A stretch of 37,606 nt of DNA from Planctomycetota bacterium. Lineage in GTDB: Bacteria > Planctomycetota > Planctomycetia > Planctomycetales > Planctomycetaceae. The notes under the pieces are model-generated. The model searched no databases. It had not been told where the DNA came from and saw only the letters and a list, made by a program, of their open reading frames with translations. Of the stretch, positions 9,056-16,184 are shown one piece after another (positions within the stretch are counted from its first letter, which is position 1; every line of letters begins with the position of its first letter). The stretch lies in the NCBI GenBank assembly GCA_024277145.1, contig JAJRVU010000079.1:1-37606 (forward strand). Direction: 5' to 3'. The translations under genes and the position numbers were made by a program.

Positions 9056-10096
9056 TTAATCCTTGTTTTTATGATTCAGGAAATTATTAACGACATATAA
9101 ACTTCCATCAATGGAACTCACGATGATTTTCTCATTAATCAACGCTGGTGAGCATGTGACTGATTGATGAATATTTCCGATTATATTCGTATTGTGATCC
9201 TTGAGCGAAAGCTGACTGATGTTTCCATTAATATGGGCAAGAATTAAAGATTTCTGATACAAAAGTGGTTTCCCGGCCAATGGACCTTCAGGCAGATCAG
9301 ACTTCCATTCTTGTTTTAATCCATCTTTAAAGGACCAGGCTTCTAAGACATGTGTTTTATCTGACATGGTTTCCAGCAGTAGCCTGTTTCCAAATTTCCA
9401 GAAATGGAGAGTTCGGGTTCCAGTAAGTGGATGCGTTTCCAGTTTTTCAAGACTTGAATTGTTAAGCCTGACCAGTTCATTCGAGGAATTGATTAAAAAC
9501 AGGTTGGCTTCATGACTTTTCAACGGATGATCAACACCGCTTTCCAGTGTGATCTGTGTGATTTTCTGAAGGTTGGGAGATGGGCTTGCCTGTAAGTTGA
9601 CACGATGAAGATTGTTTTCACTATCCATGGCAATAAATTGTGACTGATTCACTGAAGTAAGAGATTTCCAAGTAATTTCTTTTTTCTGATTGAAAACAGC
9701 AATATAATCTTTAACGTTATTTGTATTCCACAAACGAATTCTTCCAGCGAGAGGAAGCAGGATTCCTTTACCAAATTCAATGGGTGAAGCCTGTATCGCT
9801 GAAGGCAGATCAGTTTCTTTTTCAACCTGTCCGGAAGATGTCAGTAACCAGATATGGGGAGAAGGTTTGTCAGTATATACAACAATTTTTTTGGATTTCA
9901 GAACAGTAATTTGAAGGCTCTTTTTAAGTTCCCTCGGAATTTTCAATTGAGTAGTCGGGTTGATTCGATAGCCAGACTTAGCAAAAGCAGACTCTGTCAA
10001 GTTGTAGAAGTCACCATTTTCCGTTGCACAGAGAAGGGATCCCTTGTTAGAGGAAACCTGTTTTAAAATGGATGCGCCTAAAGTAAGTTGCCATTT
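9056..10096 (-). CDS. PQQ-like beta-propeller: 3' part of the interrupted FHA/propeller gene
   Basis: The frame is open from the codon after the TAA at 10097-10099. It immediately reads as a propeller blade: KWQLTLGASILKQV, then SLLCATENGDFYNL. More blades follow (PHIWLLTSSGQVEKET; KIIVSSIDGSLYVVNN at the end). The only early start codon is a TTG at 10000, inside a blade and without a ribosome site. These features indicate that the segment is the distal half of one propeller shared with the upstream frame rather than an independent gene. It ends at TAA (9056-9058), three bases before the next start. Confidence 0.75.
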   Translation of the reverse strand, partial: KWQLTLGASILKQVSSNKGSLLCATENGDFYNLTESAFAKSGYRINPTTQLKIPRELKKSLQITVLKSKKIVVYTDKPSPHIWLLTSSGQVEKETDLPSAIQASPIEFGKGILLPLAGRIRLWNTNNVKDYIAVFNQKKEITWKSLTSVNQSQFIAMDSENNLHRVNLQASPSPNLQKITQITLESGVDHPLKSHEANLFLINSSNELVRLNNSSLEKLETHPLTGTRTLHFWKFGNRLLLETMSDKTHVLEAWSFKDGLKQEWKSDLPEGPLAGKPLLYQKSLILAHINGNISQLSLKDHNTNIIGNIHQSVTCSPALINEKIIVSSIDGSLYVVNNFLNHKNKD

Positions 10097-12616
10097 TTAA
10101 GTCATTGATTCACGATCAACTTCGGTAAAAAAAGTTGCCAGTGAATAGAATGGTCTTCTTCCGATGTAGAAACTTTCTCCCATCACCTGAATGGGTTGCG
10201 TATTCAGACCAACTGTCACCCTCTTTTCATCAACTTGTATGTTATCGGATTTCAACTGGAATTCCCTTAAGCCATCGCTGGCCATCCAGAATCTATTGTC
10301 AGATCCTGCAATTAAATGGAGTGAACCGACTTTTCTCCCTCGAACTTCAAATTCAGATAATCTTACAAGCTGTTTCTGGTTAGGATCATCTGAAACGTTA
10401 TAAGCTGTTATTCTTTGGCCTATTGATGTAGTGAATAATTTTGAGCCTCTTAAAACAGGTCGATTAATAACTTCTCCCTGGATTTGATCAGAGTCAACTT
10501 GAACAAGCGTTTCCGGATTTTTTGTATCGAATACCCTGAGAAGGCTTTGGTTGGGAGAATTGTTTTCGATGACAAGTATTAATGAACCCATACGGAGTAA
10601 AGGAGTTTTGATTGTTCCACTTTTTTGTCCGGTATAGGAAACTGATAAACATTTTAATGGGCGAATAGAAAGAGTGTAAATGAAAGAAGAATCTCCTGCC
10701 AGAATCATTTTTTCTTTGGTTGCATCAAGAACGGGTGGCCCATGGATACCCTGATTAAAATTGATCACAGAGAGAATTTCCCCTGTTTCAATATCAATTT
10801 GAAAAAGTTTATTATTATTTGTTGATAAATAAATCTGACCTTCATGAATTAATGGCTCTCCCGGGACAGAGGTATTAATAGATTGCCTCCAAACTAATTG
10901 TCCTGATAATCGTTCGATATTAATCAGTTCATTTGATCTGGTATCAAACATAAGGATGCGGGTTCCTGAGGAATCAGCAGAAATCGGAAAGAATGGTGTG
11001 TCCATCCCGATAACTTTTCTCCAGATCGGTTTACCAGTGACTGTATCAATTCCAACACAGCAATCTTTTGCAAGGGAAACTACAATCCGATTGACGGAGC
11101 GTGCCCCTGTACGCGATCTGCGATGAACAGCGAGTGAGATTGGGGCAGAAAGAATTGACGGTCTTTCTTTTACTTCAGCAGGCTTCCTGGTTTCATCCCG
11201 CGTGACAGCGGAAGTCTCTGTTTTCAGAATATCCTGTTTAACCTTATTGATTTTATTATTGCCGCGAAAATCGGGATATCTTTTTATCAATCCTTCCCAT
11301 GTGTGGATTGCTGCAATCGTTTGGTTCTTTTTAAGATCATTGGCCATTTTTTCGAAGTATTCATCAAAAATACTTTTTTTAAGAATTGCAGCCTTTGCTT
11401 TCTTATGTTCCTTATCCAACTTGAGAAGAAATTCTGCTTTTAAAGATTTATCTTTGATGAAACTTGCAACAATTTTTCGAGCTGCATTTGAATATTCCAG
11501 ATATTTTGGATCTTTTAAACGGGTTGAAGTTTCAGCAGCACCAAAGGCAATTTTTTCTGCGAATTTTTGAAGTTCTTCAGCTTGCGAACCGTATTCCGGT
11601 AAATCGCGATTGTTCTTCATGAATTCTTTGATCGCAACAACACCTTTGTCCCAGTTAGGAATCGATCCATTAATTTCTTTTTCGATCAGGCATTTTCCCA
11701 ATTCCAATTTAGCCAGATTGACTCTTGTATCGCTTGAAAAATCAATGATGAAACTTCGGAAAGATTCTACAGACTGGGTGTATTTTTTTTCTGCTCGGAA
11801 ATTGGATGCTTTTGAAAAATGAGCATCAGAGGTGTTTCTTCCGATAACAAACCAGAAGGTCAGGCCGGCAAGTGCCAAAACAACGGTCCCAATTCCCAAT
11901 GATAGAATGAGTGGAGAACGAAGCATTTCCTGTTCTCCCGGACGGACGGGACGCGTTTGAATTCGAGATTGAATTCCTTCCAGTAAAGTTTCTTCAGTGC
12001 TTGTTTTTTTCTTCGTCTGTTTTTTATCACCGGAAGAAGAAGATCTCGGCAATACGAACTCTTCGGGTATATCTTCTTCGCCAGTCGATTTTCTTTTTTT
12101 ATTTTCTTTCTCTTCTTCATTAAGAATATCGCTGAGAAGCTCTCCGGTTAGTTCAGCTGGTTCCTCTTTGTTGTAAGACTTGATTAGTTTTTTGATTTCA
12201 TTTTTATCAACAGGTTCTTTTTTTGTTTGAATGTCTTCATTTTCAGCAACAGGTTTTAAACCCACCGTCGATGATTTAATGGGGCTCTTTTCATCTTTTT
12301 TTGAACTGGAAGAGGGTTTCTTTTTCGGCTTTCCTCTCTTGAACTTAAATTCATATTCACCAATATTAATGATGTCGTCATCTCTTAGTAATGTATGTTT
12401 GACTTTAGATCCATTGACTTTAATTGGTTCATCAGTAGCAGACGTGACTTCATAATTGGACTTGTTCCAACTGATTCGACAATGGATGGATGCAAGGGTG
12501 TCATCGTCAATTGAAAAATTATTTGCAGAATGGCTTCCTATCGAGAAAGGTTGCCTTCTCGAAATTTTCTTTTTTTCGGATTTTCCCGAAGGATGCCTGA
12601 TTTCAATAATAGCCAT
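10097..12616 (-). CDS. FHA domain, membrane segment, TPR-like region and PQQ-like propeller (5' part of interrupted gene)
   Basis: The piece is 839 residues. Residues 1-95 form an FHA domain, the phosphothreonine-binding fold: FSIGSHSANNFSIDDDTLAS with IHCRISW, and later LLRDDDIINIGEYEFKF. The usual SRxH is replaced by SIH. A charged linker (96-232) leads to one membrane segment at about 235-257 (LILSLGIGTVVLALAGLTFW). A TPR-like region follows (FRAEKKYTQSVESFRSFIID), and from about residue 480 come PQQ-like blades (AKDCCVGIDTVTGKPIWRKV; IYLSTNNNKLFQIDIETGE). The topology puts FHA in the cytoplasm and the propeller outside. The gene starts 51 bp after the zinc-ribbon ExbD gene. The TAA at 10097 interrupts the propeller. 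Confidence 0.85.
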   Translation of the reverse strand: MAIIEIRHPSGKSEKKKISRRQPFSIGSHSANNFSIDDDTLASIHCRISWNKSNYEVTSATDEPIKVNGSKVKHTLLRDDDIINIGEYEFKFKRGKPKKKPSSSSKKDEKSPIKSSTVGLKPVAENEDIQTKKEPVDKNEIKKLIKSYNKEEPAELTGELLSDILNEEEKENKKRKSTGEEDIPEEFVLPRSSSSGDKKQTKKKTSTEETLLEGIQSRIQTRPVRPGEQEMLRSPLILSLGIGTVVLALAGLTFWFVIGRNTSDAHFSKASNFRAEKKYTQSVESFRSFIIDFSSDTRVNLAKLELGKCLIEKEINGSIPNWDKGVVAIKEFMKNNRDLPEYGSQAEELQKFAEKIAFGAAETSTRLKDPKYLEYSNAARKIVASFIKDKSLKAEFLLKLDKEHKKAKAAILKKSIFDEYFEKMANDLKKNQTIAAIHTWEGLIKRYPDFRGNNKINKVKQDILKTETSAVTRDETRKPAEVKERPSILSAPISLAVHRRSRTGARSVNRIVVSLAKDCCVGIDTVTGKPIWRKVIGMDTPFFPISADSSGTRILMFDTRSNELINIERLSGQLVWRQSINTSVPGEPLIHEGQIYLSTNNNKLFQIDIETGEILSVINFNQGIHGPPVLDATKEKMILAGDSSFIYTLSIRPLKCLSVSYTGQKSGTIKTPLLRMGSLILVIENNSPNQSLLRVFDTKNPETLVQVDSDQIQGEVINRPVLRGSKLFTTSIGQRITAYNVSDDPNQKQLVRLSEFEVRGRKVGSLHLIAGSDNRFWMASDGLREFQLKSDNIQVDEKRVTVGLNTQPIQVMGESFYIGRRPFYSLATFFTEVDRESMT

Positions 12617-12667
12617 AAATTATAAAACCAATTATCTTTAAATCAAAGGATTGAAATTTCAATTTAG

Positions 12668-13513
12668 TTATTCATCATCTGAACTGGTGGTAGCCAACCG
12701 GATTTTTTGCATGCCCACTTCTTTGGCAGCATCAATTACCCGAATGACATTTTCATGTAGCGAAACTGCATGGGCTGTCACTATTAATTCCGATTTTCCA
12801 TCAGCAATCATTTTTTCACTTAACATGGAAACGAGATCATTCACATCTGAAAGGGGTTCATCATCAATGAAAATGACATTTTCCTCGTTGATATCAACTT
12901 GAATTGATTCATCAAGAAGCTCTTCAAGCATTGTTTCAGACTGCGCTGCCCCTTGTTTGTCAGGATCAGGAGCAGGAATCTGGATAGTTTTTTGTAAGCT
13001 GAACGAAGCAGTAATCATGAAAAACACTAAAAGGAGAAACGTGACATCAACCATAGGAGTCAGGTCCATGTCATCAAACTCTGTTTCCGCTTTCCTGATT
13101 GCAAATACATTTTCGTCTTCAGAATCATTCCCAACCCACAAGTTAGATAATGGCGGGGTTGGTGGTGTTGCTGATTCTTCTGTTTTTTGTTCATGTTCTT
13201 CAACGTGTTCCTGTTTTTCAATTTTGTCACGTTTTTTAATTTTCCGATCGCGATTATCTGTTTTGGTTGTTTTTTCTTTTTTAACAGGCTTCTTTTCAGG
13301 GACTGGAGAAGAATTATCTTCAGTATGTTTTTCTCTGTTTTCAGTATTTTCGTCACTCTGTTCGACAGCTTCCGTGTTTCCATTTTTAGTATTTTCAGCT
13401 GGTGGAACAAGGGTTTCTTTTCCGCAGCCGGTGCATGGTACCAGATGACCCGCTTTACGGTCGCTAATTCCCATGAGCTGCTGGCAGTGAGTGCAGCGAA
13501 ATTTAATTGCCAT
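12668..13513 (-). CDS. Zinc-ribbon/ExbD fusion protein
   Basis: The product is 281 residues. A zinc ribbon lies at the N-terminus (C7-x2-C10 and C27-x2-C30), followed by a strongly charged Glu/Lys linker (about 40-140). The ExbD/TolR part comes next: DMDLTPMVDVTFLLLVFFMI with the membrane Asp at 156, then a periplasmic domain (IQVDINEENVIFIDDEPLSD). ExbD proteins form the proton channel with ExbB and carry force to a periplasmic partner. The cytoplasmic side of ExbD is normally short, so the ribbon and long linker are extra and may couple to a cytoplasmic signal. It starts 56 bp after the other ExbD gene. Confidence 0.88.
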   Translation of the reverse strand: MAIKFRCTHCQQLMGISDRKAGHLVPCTGCGKETLVPPAENTKNGNTEAVEQSDENTENREKHTEDNSSPVPEKKPVKKEKTTKTDNRDRKIKKRDKIEKQEHVEEHEQKTEESATPPTPPLSNLWVGNDSEDENVFAIRKAETEFDDMDLTPMVDVTFLLLVFFMITASFSLQKTIQIPAPDPDKQGAAQSETMLEELLDESIQVDINEENVIFIDDEPLSDVNDLVSMLSEKMIADGKSELIVTAHAVSLHENVIRVIDAAKEVGMQKIRLATTSSDDE

Positions 13514-13569
13514 CAGCTTTTCCTTATATACGGGTCTAATATAAATATAATATTACGAAAATTTATAAA

Positions 13570-14022
13570 CTAATTACGATCACGCACGCCAATAGAAAAT
13601 TTAACGCCTTCAGTTTTTGTCACCGATTTAAGAACCCGATTGACAAACCCCGAAGGGACATCTCTTTCTGCTTTGATAATGATTTCAATCTCTTCATTTC
13701 CACTAACCCATTGGTCGACTTGTAATTCCACATCATCCAACGTGAGTTCCTTCCCGACAGAATCAATTTCAATCGTGGGTTCCGGTTCATTTGCATATAC
13801 ATTAATAATTCCTGAACTTCTTGTTTCCACTCCGACACCGTGATCTGCAGCGGGGACATCAATATCTTTTTCGTTTTGCATGGTTGACGAGACCATGAAA
13901 AATATCAATAAAAGAAAAGTGACATCAATCATCGGAGTCAGATCGAGATCTTCTTCCGGTATTCCTCTTCTTGCAGATTCGAATCCATCTGGAGAACCTT
14001 GAAAAGTGGCTCGCTTTCCCAT
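13570..14022 (-). CDS. Biopolymer transport protein ExbD/TolR family
   Basis: The product is 150 residues, the usual length. The short cytoplasmic tail is followed by the single membrane helix with the essential Asp at position 33 (LDLTPMIDVTFLLLIFFMVS), then a periplasmic domain ending in KFSIGVRDRN. Its ATG overlaps the ExbB stop by one base (TAATG), so the two are translationally coupled. It would act with ExbB as the proton-driven motor of the cluster. Confidence 0.92.
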   Translation of the reverse strand: MGKRATFQGSPDGFESARRGIPEEDLDLTPMIDVTFLLLIFFMVSSTMQNEKDIDVPAADHGVGVETRSSGIINVYANEPEPTIEIDSVGKELTLDDVELQVDQWVSGNEEIEIIIKAERDVPSGFVNRVLKSVTKTEGVKFSIGVRDRN

Positions 14023-14684
14023 TAACTATTCTCCCCGTCCGAGGAGAGAACCTTCTGGAGATCATCAATGAACTTGCCTATCTGATCCTGGACCGAATCC
14101 TGAAGTTTGCTGATTCGAACATGGATCATATTTACTGCAAGTACCAATGGAATGGCAATGAGAAGTCCGATTGCAGTTGTGGAAAGAGCCAGGCTGATAT
14201 CTCCAGCGAGTGCACTTGGGTCTCCCCCTGTTTTCTGCATGGTCGCAATTTTGGCAAAGGCATTGATCATTCCTGTAACTGTACCAAGCAGTCCAAGCAT
14301 AGGAGCACTTTTTACGATGGTAGAAACCCATGACGTTCGATATTCCAGATCAGAAAGAACATCACGTTCAAATTTTTCACCAATCAATCTTCGCAATTTC
14401 ATAGGACCAAGTTGTATGTTATCCAACGAAACAAGCATCAACTGCGCAATGGCTTTGTTCCAGTATTTTGGGGAATCACAAGTTTCAACAATCCCTTCAA
14501 AATCTTTTTGCATCAATTTTTCATGAATATCTTCCTGGAAAGCGGTGGCTGATTTCATGCTGGTGAAACGTTTTTTATTGATCCTGCGTATTAACAGGAT
14601 GACACAAAACAAACCATAAAGGGCAGCCAGACCCAAAGCTGTATAAATTGCAGTTCCAGCAAATTGAAGTATTTGAGTATTCAT
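14022..14684 (-). CDS. MotA/TolQ/ExbB proton channel family protein
   Basis: The product is 220 residues. There are three membrane segments, at about 8-30, 113-138 and 158-185. The family hallmark is in the second: SAPMLGLLGTVTGMINAFA, followed by LAGDISLALSTTAIGLLIAI. A large cytoplasmic loop lies between the first two. It forms the pentameric stator part of ExbB/ExbD-type motors. It is followed by the overlapping ExbD gene and preceded 106 bp upstream by the TonB-like protein gene. Confidence 0.93.
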   Translation of the reverse strand: MNTQILQFAGTAIYTALGLAALYGLFCVILLIRRINKKRFTSMKSATAFQEDIHEKLMQKDFEGIVETCDSPKYWNKAIAQLMLVSLDNIQLGPMKLRRLIGEKFERDVLSDLEYRTSWVSTIVKSAPMLGLLGTVTGMINAFAKIATMQKTGGDPSALAGDISLALSTTAIGLLIAIPLVLAVNMIHVRISKLQDSVQDQIGKFIDDLQKVLSSDGENS

Positions 14685-14790
14685 ATATTCGTGTTTTCTT
14701 TATAGGGTTAATATCTGTGCTTGATGATTATTTTAGTCAACGAATAACTTATTTGATTTTCACTGATTCATTAACGATTCGATAAAAAAA

Positions 14791-15714
14791 TTAATGAAAA
14801 TAGGTTTGATTAGTAACATTAAATGCGTAGCCACCACTTGAGCTACTAACGGTGAAATAGGTTCGACGAATATCTTTCGTTTTACGATTTCGATATTTTA
14901 TTTCCAGGTTCGCCATCCGTTGTTCTGTTTCGCGAGGATAAAAATGAAAAATTGTCACTCCGGTAGCATTTACGCCTGCTTTTCTAAAAAGTTGAATATC
15001 TCCTTTTCGCCGACCTCCTCCCTGCCAGGTCATATATAATCTTTTTTCATTTAAACCTGATTTTTCTGTTCGCTTCTTTGGTGAAGCTGAGCTGAGTTTG
15101 CTGATATATATTAAAGTTCCACCGGGCATTAAAGCGCCCAACTCAATTCCGAAATGATCCAACTGTTTGGCGTAAGATGATAAGCCGGATCTATCATTGT
15201 ATGTTACAATCCATCGCTGTTCTCGGGGAAGTCCACTAAGGCCTTTTCCTTCGCCAAGTGGTCTTCGACCGGTTCCGCTTGCACTTCCCGGTTTTCCAGA
15301 TGTCGAATCATCAATTTCATATTGTTTGTCCACCTGGGTGGATGCCTCTGCAGAAAGTTCAACAACATTTTCAAATGCTTCCTCAATCTTAATTTCATCA
15401 GAAGGTTCAGAAAGGGAAGGGTCAGTCGTTTCCTCTTCCGGAGATTCAAGCAGGAGAGTTTCATCAGGTGCCCCGTCAGCAAATCCCCCCGGAATCTCGA
15501 TCAACTCCAAATCAACATCAGTTCGAGGATCAGCAATGCGTGTTGAATTCCACCAGATAAAAAGCCAGACAACAGCAACGATAAGACCGATAACAATTGC
15601 CATCATCGTCGATGAGACAAGGTCGTATCTTGTTACTTTGAGTACAGGATTATGAGACCCAGGGTTATTGGGTTTTGGATTACTGGACTTTTTTGTCCGG
15701 GTAGAAGCGGGCAT
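14791..15714 (-). CDS. Single-pass TonB-like protein of unknown function, first gene of the ExbB/ExbD cluster
   Basis: The product is 307 residues. A short basic cytoplasmic tail, one membrane helix (about 33-55, MMAIVIGLIVAVVWLFIWW) and a long acidic linker (about 60-150) resemble TonB in layout. The C-terminal domain (150-307) does not match the TonB fold that I know; it contains REQRWIVTYNDRSGLSSYAK, GALMPGGTLIYISKL and a basic Tyr-rich end. Because it precedes ExbB and ExbD in the same direction, I infer that it takes the place of TonB as the moving partner. The assignment rests on layout and neighbours only. Planctomycete genomes carry similar proteins beside ExbB/ExbD, from general recollection. 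Confidence 0.7.
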   Translation of the reverse strand: MPASTRTKKSSNPKPNNPGSHNPVLKVTRYDLVSSTMMAIVIGLIVAVVWLFIWWNSTRIADPRTDVDLELIEIPGGFADGAPDETLLLESPEEETTDPSLSEPSDEIKIEEAFENVVELSAEASTQVDKQYEIDDSTSGKPGSASGTGRRPLGEGKGLSGLPREQRWIVTYNDRSGLSSYAKQLDHFGIELGALMPGGTLIYISKLSSASPKKRTEKSGLNEKRLYMTWQGGGRRKGDIQLFRKAGVNATGVTIFHFYPRETEQRMANLEIKYRNRKTKDIRRTYFTVSSSSGGYAFNVTNQTYFH

Positions 15715-16184
15715 GTTTTTTCTGTTACTTAATTTTTATACTTGAAGGATGATTTAATTGTAATCTGGAATAATGAATTCTCAATAAAAAAAGTAAGTCC
15801 TTTCATTCTTCATGATATGCCTCTGAATGACAAACAATAAAAGACAGGATTTGAACTTAATTTCTGGAATTTCTAAGGAGCCCGCAGAATTTATAATTAA
15901 AGGGTGATGGGGAAGTTTAGATAAAACGCATTAAGTGAATATAAAGCATATAAGTAAACAGATCTTCCATCCTATTAGCATATTTAGCGTGTGTCAATCA
16001 TCGAATACATAGATTTACCAGTCAAAACAGACGATTTTCATCAGTCGTACAGTATTTAAAAATTCTTGTTTCAACCTGCCCTGATAGGATGACGGAATCA
16101 TTCGCGATATGATAGTCTTGTAAATCTAATTATCATTTCTAATTCTAATACTTTCATTTATCCTGCTTTCACGAGAATAAATTC
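15715..16184 (+). other. Divergent intergenic region without a gene
   Basis: This 470-bp AT-rich stretch separates the minus-strand ExbB/ExbD cluster from the plus-strand symporter and must hold both promoters. No frame of convincing length, strong inverted repeat or clear -35/-10 pair stands out. Confidence 0.6.

Noticed and set aside
9056-9058. A fourth nonsense interruption between the propeller and the TPR protein
   Set aside because: The next frame begins with a membrane anchor after a ribosome site and TTG, as expected of a new gene; the propeller has reached a natural end.
13060-13573. Long frames opposite or shifted within the zinc-ribbon ExbD gene
   Set aside because: They mirror the Glu/Lys-rich linker and have low-complexity translations; the ExbD frame carries all recognised motifs.
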